A stretch of DNA of 64,000 nucleotides from Undaria pinnatifida (GCA_012845835.1 JABAKD010000002.1:9958120-10022119); one strand, 5' to 3'. Counted from the stretch's first letter, positions 1-11,567 are shown. Notes: generated from the sequence alone by a model not told the origin. Translations and numbers: made by a program.

Positions 1-253
1 ATACCCAGGAAATGAAACGGCTTGGATATATTGACAGAGGTCCGCCGTATATCCGGCCGACCTGCTATCCCGCCGTTTCAGGGGGGGAGAGTGTTAAAAG
101 GCTTGGATATTGAAAGGTCCGCCCGTATATCCGGCCGACCTGCTATCCCGCCGTTTCAGGGGGGGAGAGTGTTATAAGGCTTAGTTTGGGTAAGCTATTG
201 GTTAACCTTTTGCAAGTGGTCAAACGGACTAATACCCCACTAATTCCTTAACA
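1..253 (+). mobile_element. 3' end of an LTR retrotransposon with a duplicated polypurine tract
   Basis: An 80-bp segment ending in a G-rich polypurine tract (AGGGGGGGAGAG) occurs twice in tandem. The second copy is followed by TGTTATAAGG at 170, and CCTTAACA ends at 253, giving an 84-bp block with TGTTA...TAACA ends. A polypurine tract immediately before a TG...CA block is the normal layout of an LTR element's 3' end. No protein-coding part is in the window. The superfamily is not determinable, and the LTR is short for a full element. Confidence 0.45.
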
Positions 254-399
254 CTACGCTGCGCTGCTGGGCTATGTATAGCCGAACTGATCTGGGCTGG
301 ACGTGCCTTGTGATCCAACAGCGTAGTACCTGGTATGTGCATGCCTGGTGTACTATAAGCCTCAAGGTCTTCGTTGGTTCTCCATAAAAAAAATAATAG

Positions 400-835
400 A
401 TATCAATGTGACTTTGTGGTCTTCTAGTAGACCAAGATAGACTGTCCGCTTATAAGCCAGGTTTTCGTTGGTTGAATCCAGGGGTCATCGGAAAAAAGAT
501 GATCATAAAAAAATCGGTATACATATTTGTAACAAAATAGTACTAGTAGATACCACCACTGCAGCATGCTGCTGTGACATTGTGGTCTATTACAAAGACT
601 GTCCACTAATAATCCTGGCGGTCTTCGCTGGTTCGAATCCGGGCGATATCGAAAAAACAATGATCCTCAAAAAAAAACGATATATAGTTGTCAAAAAAAA
701 AAATAGATAGCAACGTGACTTTGTGGTCTAGTAGATAGACTGTACGCTTATAAGCCTGATTTTCGTTGGTTGAAGCCAGGTGTCATCGGGAAAAAAGATG
801 ATCCTCTTGAAAAAATCGATATATATTTTATATTA
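400..835 (+). mobile_element. Tandem copies of a tRNA-derived SINE
   Basis: Three diverged copies (about 400-535, 575-690 and 703-835) share a GTGAC-TTGTGGTCTAGTAGATAGACTG head and a GGTTCGAATCC-type B box about 35 nt later, as in Pol III type 2 promoters of tRNA genes. A common tail follows (GTGTCATCGGGAAAA, then an A-rich end close to AACAAAAATAG). Some copies have lost the canonical B box (GGTTGAATCC). No copy folds with a paired acceptor stem, so these read as SINEs rather than tRNA genes. Confidence 0.6.
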
Positions 836-976
836 AAATTGGCAAACGTCAGCTGTGAGTACGACCGATTGAATGGTGGAAACTCAACTTTGCAAGCTGC
901 GTGGTACATCCATGTTTTGCTAATATACAGTAGTACTAGTAGCTGCACGTAAAAATATAGCACTGTGTAAACTTAT

Positions 977-1739
977 TGGGGGGACACAGAGTGCCCACTG
1001 CAGGTCTGCCAATTGAGCAGGTCCTCGGAGAGTACTCACTTTCTTTTCATTCGTAGAGACGTAGCTTTTTTCGATTCCACCAGACTAGAGCCCCGGATAG
1101 CTTCTGAGATCGGAGGCACGTGCCTCCGATCTATTTCCTAACTTTTCCGAATATAAAACGCCAACCTTATCATACGAAACTCATCCAAATGATCTCATAT
1201 TCGGATAATTACAGGCCTTTCGAGGCCGTATCTTAACACTACTAGCCCACCCTGATGAGTCGCATATATATGCAGAAATATGGGAGATTCGGGGAAACTC
1301 CGGTTCTTCGAACTAGAGCATAATGAGTCGAAGATGCGGCTCCTCAAAACCCACTCCCACACCTCTAATGGTCTGGCTATGGAGCCAGGAACACGCCAAG
1401 AAAAGCAGTTGAAATAAACGAAGAAGTGGGATTCGAACCCACGACCCAAAAAACCCATGGTCTGTCGACGACGCCATTTGTTAAGAACTTGGGGGGACAC
1501 AGAGGGCCCCCTGCAAGTCTGCCAATTGAGCAGGTCCTCGGAGAGTACTCACTTTCTTTTCATTCGTAGAGACGTAGCTTTATTCGATTCCACCAGAGCC
1601 CCGGATAGCTTCTGAGATCGGAGGCACGTGCCTCCGATCTATTTCCTAACTTTCCCGAATATAAAACGCCAACCTTATCATACGAAACCCATCCAAATGA
1701 TCTCATATTCGGATAGCCTTTTCAGGCCGTATCTTAACA
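977..1739 (-). mobile_element. TRIM-like element: two 250-262 bp terminal direct repeats around a tRNA-like core
   Basis: Near-identical direct repeats at 977-1238 and 1490-1739 bound a 251-bp interior. Read on the minus strand each begins TGTTAAGATACGG and ends GTGTCCCCCCA, the TG...CA ends expected of LTRs. The interior has no ORF of note. Just inside the minus-strand 5' repeat is a tRNA-like stretch with an A-box-like TGGCGTCGTCG and a perfect B-box arm (GTGGGTTCGAATCCCAC, about 1427-1443). This fits a small non-autonomous LTR element. No matching target-site duplication is visible. Confidence 0.5.
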
Positions 1740-1754
1740 ACAGGTAGATACCAC

Positions 1755-2690
1755 TGCTGCTGTGACATTGTGTTCTATTAATGGTAGATAGACTGTCCGT
1801 TATTAATCCTGGCCTTAGCTGGTTCGAATCCGGGTGTCATTGGAAAGAAAAAATATTCTCAGGCCATTTCTTATACTGTCGGATTCCGCCAGTCGAAAAC
1901 GGCCCTTTTCGACTGGACTTCGACTGGGTTCTTCTGGTCCTTCTTATCGTCAGTCGAGTCGATTTTATACCTTTTGTGCTCTTCCTAGAGGCGGTTGGTG
2001 TGAGGGGGTACAGCTGTATGACAGTTGAAAATCGGTTAGCAGCTCTGTGCTTCGCGCGTTCTTCACGAGAAACTTCACGCGCAACGAACCTTCGTCCAAG
2101 CGGGTTGGTGGCGTTGGGCTTAGCCGAAAGCCGCCAAAGCTACGTTCGTGGCGTTGCACTCAGCCGAGAGCCGCCAAAGCTGCAGCAGGCGTAGCCGTTG
2201 TTGGCAAAATGGCATCGATAATGCGCGCTACTGCTGTCGTGTCATACACGCTGCTGGCGAGCGGAGCTAGGAGTACGCCACGCTGACTTGCGGCGAGAAC
2301 CAACACCAGTGATAGCCAAGGCAGCGTCGACGCTGTTGTATCATACTGCTGCGTGGTACCTGGTATGATGGGTGTATGGTGTGTTTTGTGGTGGGATGAG
2401 CGATATGCGATGGGTTTAAAATCAGGTGTAAAACTTTTTCCACTGACTTTTTCGACTGACAGATCCAGTCGAAAAAGTCAAGTTTTTCGACTGGATCCCC
2501 TAGTCGGAAAACTCAGTCGAGAAAAGTTGAGTCGCAAAAGCCCTTTTTCGACTGTGTAAGAAAGGCTCATTTGGGCTTCAGTCGAAAATCGCCGTTTTCG
2601 ACTGACAAATCCGACTGTTGTACAAGAAATGGCCTCATGAAAAATCGATACCTGGTATTTATTTAAATTTTATTTGTAAAAAAAAAAAGA
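1755..2690 (+). mobile_element. tRNA-derived SINE copy split by a DNA transposon
   Basis: The head and B box (GGTTCGAATCC near 1821) match the other SINE copies. Homology stops at 1861 and resumes at 2635 with TCATGAAAAATCGATA, which in intact copies directly follows. The 773-bp interruption is a separate terminal-inverted-repeat element. Confidence 0.6.
1862..2634. mobile_element. Non-autonomous TIR DNA transposon, copy 1
   Basis: The ends are inverted repeats (GGCCATTTCTTATACTGTCG at the left, a reverse-complement match at the right). TCA lies on both sides (1859-1861 and 2635-2637) as a 3-bp target-site duplication, confirmed because removing the element plus one TCA restores the SINE consensus. 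The subterminal regions repeat CAGTCGAAAA-type motifs on both sides. No transposase is present. A 3-bp duplication would suit PIF/Harbinger or CACTA superfamilies, which cannot be told apart here. Confidence 0.7.
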
Positions 2691-2826
2691 TATCAATGTG
2701 ACGTTGTGGTCTAGCAGGTAGACTGTCCGATTATAAGCTTGGACTTCGTTGGTTCGAATCTGGGTGTCTTCGGGAAAACGAAGTAATCCCCATAAAAAAA
2801 TCGTTATATATTTTCAACAAAAATAG
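2691..2826 (+). mobile_element. tRNA-derived SINE copy
   Basis: This copy has the GTGACGTTGTGGTCTAGCAGG head, a GGTTCGAATCT B box and the family's GTGTCTTCGGGAAAA body, ending CAACAAAAATAG at 2826. The tail's terminal AG is the best 3' splice site for the coding-like segment that follows. Confidence 0.55.
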
Positions 2827-2942
2827 ATAAGGTGGAGCAAGAAATCAAAGAAAAGCTGGACCGTTCCGCAAGTAAGCTGGACCGTCCGACCCCGGAGATG
2901 CCAGGGATGCACCAACCGAGCGCTTTCAGCAGAAATACCCAA
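2827..2942 (+). CDS. Isolated coding-exon candidate, unknown product
   Basis: An open stretch of 38 codons (after 2 nt of a split codon) runs from a CAAAAATAG acceptor to a strong CAA|GTAAGT donor. It encodes a charged, Gln/Lys/Glu-rich peptide starting KVEQEIKEKLDRSASKLDRP and then Pro/Met-rich. The amino-acid mix looks coding rather than random, but no partner exon was found in this window. If real, its gene starts left of the window or has exons I missed. The acceptor is supplied by the tail of a SINE. No family was recognised. Confidence 0.33.
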
Positions 2943-5545
2943 GTAAGTCTATTTTAGAGCAGACAACTGCTTTCATTTTTTTATTTAATTTTTTATCCTC
3001 CAGTAAACGGGGAAAATATAGCTTGATATAAGAGCCATGGAAAGCGAGCGTTTTTGGGCGCCTTCTGTACACGATGCAAGTCTGTCTACGAGGAGTGCGT
3101 GAATACTTGGGATTGGGGAGTTTTGATAGGCACGTAGAGCGAGCGTTTTTAGATTATCACGCAAAGGCCTACGTAGAGCCCAAGAGCAAAAAAACAAAGC
3201 GGCTGTGGCTGAGAATATTCCCTTAGGTGCTAACCTGTAGGTTATTTTATGTCAGAAACAATGCGCGCAGATCTCCACCGAACCTGATCCCCAGGGATCA
3301 AGTGGGGTCGACATACTCACGCATCCGTACACAATGGCAGCTTGCGCTCCTGGCGTAGTAACGGTGACCGCCGCGGGGACAGCTCGCGGCTGTCGTTACC
3401 ACGGTAACTGAAGGATACGCCAGCTAGCAGCGCTGGATTGCGAACACAATTGAGATAAATTGACGCACATGTACTTATTGATGAAAATACGTGGAAGTGG
3501 CGAGCCTAAACCAATGATTTTATTGATCCTATTAATAAGCATTTACGTGCTTGTAGACAGACTTTCATCGTCTATAGAAGGCGCCCGCTGCCAAGGAACG
3601 TCGATTTGGCGTCGAGGCTCAATCTCTCCCAGGGTTTTTCACGGATCATGTCCCAACCCGCGGATCGTGTCAGGAGGTTATCAAAATCTCGCGGGTCGAG
3701 TAGGGTCGGGTCAGAAGGTGTTCGGCATATCACGGGAGGGGTCGGGTCGGATCAGAAGATGTTCAAATCTCGCCGGTTACCCTGACTCGACCTGACTCGC
3801 AAAAAGCCCCCAATGGTCCTCACCATGATTGGTCGTTACATGGGACAAAGCATGGGACGCGACCCTGAGCACCGTTTCTTCCGCCATTTCTTATATCATG
3901 AGAAAACGATCTTCATTCTCATACGACCGAAATTCTGAGGTGCGGACGCCCGCCGTTAGAGAAGCTTGACAAGTGAGTCAACAGAATGGTACACGTAAGC
4001 ACAACGTGGAAGCAGCAGTGTCACTATAGCACCGCCATCACACTTGGTTGGCCGGGGAGTCAGGGGTGGCTACGAGTGGAGAGAGGTTGTGCACCCTTCT
4101 GTTGCCTCCAACTCATCGACGCGCGTCAGAAGAAACAGAAAAATGCGCTGTACGGTACAAAACGCTGAGACGACGCCCAACCGGATGCAAAACGCTGCCC
4201 GACATTTGAAGCACTTGATGTTTAACCCTGTTGGGATCCTAGGACCCATGTGGCATGTCTAGGAACAACAGCAAAAAAACGACGAGGACGATGTAGTCAC
4301 GCGATCGCACTAGGAACGGCGCGCAGCCACAAGAGTATCACCATGCGGCGCGTGTGTGTCGTCCAGCTCCATGTCGCGCAGTTTAGACACATCCGCTACG
4401 CCGTCAGGTTGGGTTGCTTCCTGTGGCCGATGCTACGATCGCCATACCACCATTTGGACACGTTTTCCCTCTCAAGTCCTGAAGGGGTAAATAAGTCCGG
4501 CGGGTTCAACACAAAGCCCTCCGTGAGGGCGACGGTCCAACTCGACTCCATCCGCATAAAGGAGCGTGACGGAGGGGAGGAAGTCGCCATGTGGTGACAT
4601 CAAATTGCGTCAAGCAACGACAATCAGTAATCGGCCAACGACCCTCTTTTTGGGGGCCCCTTTCTACTGTGACCAAAACACAACACGTGCGATCTTACCA
4701 ACCGTCTGTAAATAGGAATAGAGGAAGAGCGGGGAGTAGCACATGACATTGTACTGCAATGCCGTGCACCCCCCCCACGTTCTACTTCGGACAAACCCTT
4801 ATCCCGGCAGTCCGGGGTGTTTGGTTTGTTGGGCCATGCTGTATTCGTCAATATTGTAATATATTCCGATGCGTTTCCCCTCTCAAGTCCTGAAGCGGAT
4901 AAGGTGTGTCACCTTAACATTTAGGCACATGCTACCATGGAGGGTGAGCTCATTTTTTTCCAAGCCTCGTTCGCCCCTTGAGGTCCTCATATACCTCACC
5001 AAAAACATTGATTTTGAGAAAAACACAAAATGCAACCCGATGCACTAAAATCCATACGGCCTACTTATACAGACATGAAATAACATTACGATTCATGAAA
5101 TATCACGAAACAAGGATAGCATTCCGACGATGTTGGGTCGAGGAGCCCCGTCATTCATAAATGTTTTAGCCAAAAATCGCTATTGCCCTGCCTATAGCAC
5201 CTGTCTTTACAAAAATCACGATCGGGCACATGGTCGCAAGTCTACAGTGCCTGTGGCGGCGCAAGAAACACAGTACAACGGATAGTTTGTCGTTGCGTGC
5301 AAACACCAACACAACCGGCAAAGGGCAAAACTTCACAGCGTGGCGCGAGGTGGCCGTACACTCAACTAGGCGCCCCCTACGTTCGGTACGAGCCCCTCTG
5401 CCGTCCGATGCATCATCAGTCTGTCCCATCTGTGCCCCCCTGTACTAGTAAGCCGCGGCCGTTCCCAACCACGAAAGGAACAAAAAAAACTGATGATAAC
5501 CTCGACAGGCCCGCGACCTTTGAGCCAGCCAGCCTATGCCGTGGT
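2943..5545. other. Repeat-derived intergenic stretch, no gene seen
   Basis: A segment with GTAGACAGACTT and AAGGCGCCC occurs inverted at 3055-3095 and direct at 3550-3590. A family shared with 50.3 kb and 38.2 kb (CGCTGGATTGCGAA ... AAATACGTGGAAGTG) lies at about 3370-3520. A degenerate GGGTCGGGT-rich family lies at 3640-3800. A fragment at 5099-5215 contains GAGCCCCGTCATTCA of the MITE family seen at 9.7 and 31.4 kb. A CCTCTCAAGTCCTGAAG motif occurs at about 4468 and 4878. Open frames here are short and unconvincing. Confidence 0.5.
3640..3800 (+). repeat. GGGTCGGGT-rich dispersed repeat (one of four)
   Basis: This is a degenerate element made of GGGTCGGGT/ACCCGACCC blocks, sharing the order CGGATC...CTCGCGGGT...GACCCGACCCGA...CCCGCG with copies near 30080-30290, 41890-42080 and 43625-43805. 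The copies are too diverged to set exact ends. It looks like an old dispersed family rather than a local array. Confidence 0.45.
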
Positions 5546-8500
5546 CTATACCATCATGTCGTCCCAGGCAGCGTCACTGTTGCAGACCAACGCCTCGACC
5601 TCGGTTCTGTAAATAGGGTGGTGGGGGAAACGAGCGTGCGGAGGCATGGGTTACTTCCGACACTGAATTTTCTGCGCAGCAACTATCCAGTGAATGGTGT
5701 GGATCATCCTTGCTCGATACTTTATTCACAGCGCGATACGGATCCAGTGGCTGGTGTTGATTAGCCTTGCTGTGTACTCGGAGGGAAGAGGCCATCGAGG
5801 CGACCTCTCTGGGGTGGACCTATTGAGGGAAGGTCCAAGCATCCGACCACCGCCCCCACCCCCCCCCATCGACATTACCACCAGCATCGCTATTGTAGCA
5901 GTGTTCTCTTCTATTCGTGGGCCACAGAGGAGGCCACAGAGCTTTTCTCTATGATATCCCCTATCCCACCATGCATTAATCACAGCACAAGCACCATAAC
6001 CGCGATGTATACTATCTATAGGATACGGGCAGCATAAAATGTTCCTGGCGCTCCCCAGTTCGGAGATCTCCACCTCAACCAAGCACTACCTTTGATGAAA
6101 GAATGAAGGTACAACCAGAAATTACCCATTCCCCGGCCTAGGTACACAAAAATATGCATTTCAAAACGAGAACGACATTCCGACGGCATTGGATCCTCGG
6201 CAGTGACAAGAAAAAAACTAGCCGAAAACTGCTACCTCTACCTTGGCGTCACGATCACCATCACCACCCCCAACCCCAATCGCCGTCCCCACCCCCGTTC
6301 CGCCACCTCCAACACCCCCAACCCCATCAACATTGCCACCCCAATCCCCATCGCCATTTACCACCACCATCACTGACGTAGCAGTTTTCTCTTCTACAGT
6401 AGCAACCTCTTTGGTCACTGTATCATTGCTGTTGGGGATAATCTGATTGGGACTTGTTCGGGTTTTTCGTGAGACGCATGCCACGAAAGGGGTACAGCAA
6501 TACCTCTTTTTGTCCAAAAATACTTCAGGCTCACACGACTCCTCAAAATAGACTAACAAACGATGCCCAATATCATTTGGGCACCAGTTGTCTTTTGCGA
6601 TGTCATGAGGAATGTTCGTCGTATTGCGCTTTCAGTTGGCCTCAAAGTGCTCTTTCGGGGAAACACAGAGCTCCTCAAGTAAGATGAGAAACCTATAGGC
6701 GCTACCTCCACCGTAGCACACATCTTAACTTACAAAAGGGTTAAGGCACGACTAGCAGTGTTAGGTCACCACTATTAATAGGTCACAACTATTTCCGTCT
6801 TGTATCCCCAATCTCACCTCCCGTCATCAGGGACCGGTACCATGCATGACAACACCACCTCGCCGTCCACCTCCGCCATGCACGCTTCGCATTGGCCCGT
6901 CAGGCAAAACGTGTTGTCGATAGTCATGGCTCCGCAGTCCACCGCGCTCTTCAGCAAGCTAGAGCCTGCACACGACATAACCTGCGCAAAAAGCCCACGC
7001 ATACAAAGGCAAAAACCTAAAAAAACATCGGGGAAAAAAGAGAGCAAAACACGAAAAAAACGAAATAGAAACGAAAACAACATCGTATGCTATGGAGCAT
7101 ACTTTGGAGTATGATACCTGGTACGCGAGAACACAATAAACGCCAAAAAAAAAACGCAAGAACACGCAAAAACAAACAACGCGAACCAACATGTCCGATG
7201 CGAAAATGATACAAGGTACACAACTGGCCAGCCATACACCCAATACGATACCAAGACCAGCACTCCGTTGCGGACGGGATGCTATTACTTCTATATTTAG
7301 CAGGCACATGCGTACAGTAATAATCGACAGTAAAACGTGCGCAATAGACAGTAATAGATCAGGCACGTATATACATGCAATACATACCAGTATCTAGTTA
7401 TACCACCTCTGTATTCCATTAACCGCAGTCAACGAAGCTCTGCTGAGAACAGGACGAAAGCAGTAATGGATTCACCTCTCCCCCTCCTCCCACATAATAT
7501 GTCTATCAGTTTCCCCCCCGCCCCGGCCGATCGCAAAACAAGCAGGCGACGGACGCATCACGCAGCTCGAATAGCTGAGTGTCGACCGATGAATCTGGCG
7601 AAGTCACAGCCGACGTATTTGTATCCTATTTTTTTGGTGTTAGTTTTTTTGTGTGCTACACGGCTGACACGATTTGAATTACTGTAGATTTTAGCTGGAA
7701 ATGACCGGGAAGTACCCTCGAACAACTTGATAAAATCAACAACAACAAACAGCAAAAACAGCATTGGTTAAAAAACTCTACACATCGGAAATATCACGAT
7801 CTAGAGCATATAGATCACGTAGATCATATAGATCATATAGAAATATACAGATCATATAGGTTAGGTTTAGACAGACCATATAGATCATACAGTATAGACC
7901 CTTCATATGTCGGCATGGTACGCTGCACAGGATCTGTGTAGTACAGAAAATTCCAACGTGTTTTTATACATCATTCAGACCGCCCGGCTCTCACACAGCA
8001 ACACGATATATAGGTCATGCAGATCATATAGGTCATGCAGATCATATAGACCAGGGATCTATGTTCCCTGAAGGACAAAGATCATCTATATATCATCTAT
8101 AGATCATCAATAGGGATCTCAACAGTCCCATGTGTGCCAAACTCGCCTCGTCTTCGAAGGGTTGCCACACGACCGACACCTCAAGCGTATCTGGCCCCGC
8201 CTCCACCGTGTCATTGAGAAAAGATCCCACAGGAAGACCTCTCTCTGACCCCGTCAAAGCCGCCATGAAAAACTCCTGAGCCCAAGTACAGAATAAATCC
8301 GACGACGCGAGTTGGCGAGGGAAGAAAATGCTGAAACCTTCCCGCGACAAAAATGAAATGCGCGTACCGTACCCGTGGAGAGGGGCAAGGAGTGCCCGCC
8401 AGTGCATGCTACCCTGGATGTGAGTTACGAAAGGGAGGGAGCTCGAGAAGTAGGACAAAAGTAATACTGGTAGATGGGATGGACAAAAAACAAACAAACA

Positions 8501-11464
8501 AACAAACAAACAAACAAACAAACAAACAAACAAACAAACAAACAAACAAACAAACAAACCAACAAACCAACACACAAACAAACAAACAAACAAACAAACA
8601 AACAAACAAACAAACAAACAAACAAACAAACAAACAAACAAACAAACAAACAAACAAACAAACAAACAAACAAACAAACAAACAAACAAACAAACAAACA
8701 AACAAACAAACAAACAAACAACAAACAAACAAACAAACAAACAAACAAACAAACAAACAAACAAACAAACAAACAAACAAACAAACAAACAAACAAACAA
8801 ACAAACAAACAAACAAACAAACAAACAAACAAACAAACAAACAAACAAACAAACAAACAAACAAACAAACAAACAAACAAACAAACAACAACAAACAAAC
8901 AAACAAACAAACAAACAAACAAACAAACAAACAAACAAACAAACAAACAAACAAACAAACAAACAAACAAACAAACAAACAAACAAACAAACAAACAAAC
9001 AAACAAACAAACAAACAAACAAACAAACAAACAAACAAACAAACAAACAAACAAACAAACAAACAAACAAACAAACAAACAAACAAACAAACAAACAAAC
9101 AAACAAACAACAAACAAACAAACAAACAAACAAACCCATGAAAAAGAGAGAACTAAACAAGAACATAAGGCGAACTCGAACTATTTCGGGTACGTCAAGA
9201 AACTTGCAGTAAGAAATGGTGCTCACCGGCGAGCACTACACTAAATACTACGGGCATATAGAATAAAACGCGTGCCACTATAGAGGTATCGAAGGTATAC
9301 CACTCATTGGCTAATTTATTTGCTGATTTGTTGACGGGGTTCCTTGTCACAAAACGGTATGAACGCTATTCTTGTTTGGCAATACAATGACCTTGTATGC
9401 CTAGGCCGCAAACATGGTGGCAGCTCCAGGCTATGTCTTGCTGCGCTGTGCTGCCGTATCATACGCGCAAGGCTGCCTTGGCTGGGAAGCGTGATCGTCC
9501 ATTTTTTCAAGGGCAAAATACTTTTTTCCCTGCACGTCTAAAAACATATGGCGTTTTAGTGTGGAAGAATCCAATCCAAGACAACAGGGCCAGCTATCAC
9601 ACCCTCGTCATCTTGCGTAACGAAAAACGGAACTCGAACGCGAAAACCAACAACGAGCAAACACGTACACAGTAACCTAATCCACCGAATCTATGTATCA
9701 GAGAAAGACGGGTGCTACGATAGAGGTTCCCCACTTTTTTTTCTTAATACTACCCCTCGATTTGGGAGCTTAAGACCTCTCCCAAAGAAAGATTTGGAGA
9801 AAAAATAAAACTGATACCGCATGAAAATCCCATGGTCCAAGTACACAACGAGAATAATAAGAAAAACAAAAAAGTGGTCTACAGGTATTTTCGACGGATT
9901 TGAGTCACGGAGCTCGTCCTTCAGAAAAGAAAAAAAGCCAAAAAATGCTACCTCAACCGTAGCATGCGTCCTAGAGATACAATCATCTACGGCATACATT
10001 ATGAACGAGGCACACCGCAACATCTTGGTACCTCCAGGCATCCTTGGCGAAAAAGCATCACTTCGTCACTGCGGGGAAGCATCCGATTCGAAAGTGGTAC
10101 CATGGCGAGGGTATGGTTCACACTTTTTTTCCCACTGCCAAAATGATCCAACTCACATTTCAACAGTTTTCCCCTCAAAATGCCGGTACATTTTTACAGC
10201 AGAAACCCCGCGGTAACTTGACCCATTACTTTGCGACAAACTACAGCAGTTGGAAGTAATGTAGGACTATCATTACATTGATACGAGTATTGCATACGTC
10301 GGACATATCGCCGCTCCGCGTTCGGTTATCTGCTACTGTAGTTCTTTCTGGAACGATCTGTATGATCTAGCAAATTCAGGAACGACCTGTTTGATCTACA
10401 TATTTCAGGGACGATCTGTACGATCTAGATATTTAAGGAACGATTTGTAACTGGTCTATAGCTCATGTTACCGGGTGGGAGCCGTACGATCTGCATGATC
10501 TAGCATTTTTCCCGCGGTTGGATCTGTGCTAAATGCATACATATATACTGCAAAACATCTCACAACGGCAGGTACATTATCTGCGGTAGATGATCTATAT
10601 GATCTATATGATCGATCTACATTATCTAGATCGTGATTTTTCCGAGGTGTGGTGTTGTTTCCAGTACCAAAACGGGTTAAGGGTAAAACAGTAGCGGAAA
10701 CAGCAGCGGTTTGATCCGACTCACATCTCTTATTTGCTCCCCACTCTTCCTGGACCCGTCTTCGTTAAGGACGCTCACAATCTCTGTCTTATCCGGCACC
10801 ATGGTCGCCGTCAATCTGTTCCACATATGATGCACGAAGTCAGCAAGGTTTCCAACATGATGTATTGGCGGTTTGAGGTCGGTGCTGCACTGGCATCAGA
10901 ACTGTCACACGCAAACGTCCAGGAGCGGCCGCTTCACAGTCGGCACGAGGGGCGGGGGTGGGGGTTGTCCGCTAAGGGGCCATTACAGGCGACCATGGCG
11001 CAACAACAACAACAACAACAACAACAAAAGCAACAACGATACTGCTGTGCTCAGCAAGCATACGCCAGCACCGACGCATCTCCTTGCACGCCCCCCCCTC
11101 CCCACCCCGCTCTAGGTCATATGACTACGGCCATGGATGAATATCGAGTACCCCCCCCCCCTCCCCACCCCCCTCCCTCCCTGCTCCCTCAAGCCGACCC
11201 CATCCCCGCCCTCTTAACACACATAAGAAAAACTGGTCAACATAACCCAGTGTACGTAAGCACTCACCTTTCGCGTACGACGGTGCTTCTGCTCCAAGCT
11301 GCTCTTCGGCCCTGTTCAAGCGCATTAAATCGCCGCGCCCCTCCCCCCATCTCCCCGACCGCGGTCCTAACGAAGAAAGCCTGCCCACGGTGGTGGCCCA
11401 GAAGAACCGCAAATGCCGCCGCTGCTCCCGCCGCAAGCATTCTGCATTTTCTAGTAACCGCCAT
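5546..11464 (-). CDS. Plastid-targeted [2Fe-2S] ferredoxin-domain protein (5 exons, 236 aa)
   Basis: Exons in order: 11464-11268, 10884-10725, 8275-8147, 6981-6818, 5606-5546 (711 nt, all phases consistent). Residues 1-28 form a signal peptide (MAVTRKCRMLAAGAAAAFAV...) ending G-Q-A-F-F, then an Arg/Ser-rich transit-like stretch, as in complex-plastid import. Residues 67-155 are unrecognised. About 148-217 is a ferredoxin fold: strand (TLEVSVVWQ), strand, helix (GSSLLKSAVDCGA), then C188-x4-C193-x2-C196-x11-C208 (CLTGQCEAC ... LSC), the cluster ligands. The short last spacing is nearer SdhB/aerobic-type than plant PetF ferredoxin. The acidic C-terminus ends WDDMMV. Donors are GTGAGT, GTGAGT, GCGAGT and GTGAGA; intron 3 is inferred GC-AG. 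An alternative exon-3 acceptor at 8413 would add 46 residues in frame. Likely an electron carrier; partner unknown. Confidence 0.72.
7795..8105. repeat. AGATCATATAG-type degenerate minisatellite
   Basis: Loose tandem copies of AGATCATATAG/TAGATCAT units lie inside intron 3 of the ferredoxin-like gene. Similar GATC-ATAT/GATCTA-rich tracts recur at about 10360-10640 and 46290-46500. Confidence 0.5.
8490..9135. repeat. (AAAC)n tetranucleotide array, about 645 bp
   Basis: A nearly pure AAAC (GTTT on the coding strand) array of about 160 units with only a handful of interruptions (for example near 8558-8575, 8720 and 8888). It sits in intron 2 of the minus-strand ferredoxin-like gene. Open frames of 230-380 codons across it (KQTN or FVCL repeats) are artefacts of the 4-nt period. 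Confidence 0.95.
9707..9970. mobile_element. MITE with GACGCGTGCTACG terminal inverted repeats
   Basis: The element starts GACGGGTGCTACGATAGAGG and ends with the inverted counterpart (GCTACCTCAACCGTAGCATG...). Internal blocks (ACCTCTCCCAAA, GATTTGG, GTACACAACGAG, TTCAGAAAA) are shared in order with the 31351-31984 copy. About 264 bp, no ORF; it lies in intron 2 of the ferredoxin-like gene. Confidence 0.6.
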
Positions 11465-11567
11465 GCTTTCTAAATACTCCGGTATCTCTAAAACCTTATC
11501 CTTACACGACGATAACTACTGGCGTTGCTCAAGGCGTGCCGCAGCTCGAGCTATCGCAGGGTATGGC

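Noticed and set aside
1424-1485. Minus-strand tRNA gene
   Set aside because: The B-box arm is perfect, but the acceptor strands do not pair and the anticodon loop is oversized, so it is treated as tRNA-derived.
3930-3973. Possible last exon of a plus-strand gene
   Set aside because: Only a handful of codons before a stop, a weak acceptor, and three frames equally plausible.
4396-4590. Possible minus-strand exon after TTTACCCCTTCAG
   Set aside because: The CCTCTCAAGTCCTGAAG part recurs at 4878 in a non-coding repeat, and no donor or partner exon fits.
8093-9226. Long FVCL/KQTN repeat frames (230-380 codons)
   Set aside because: They are products of the AAAC array; all frames of a 4-nt repeat without stops stay open. 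Only the short true exon at 8147-8275 is kept.
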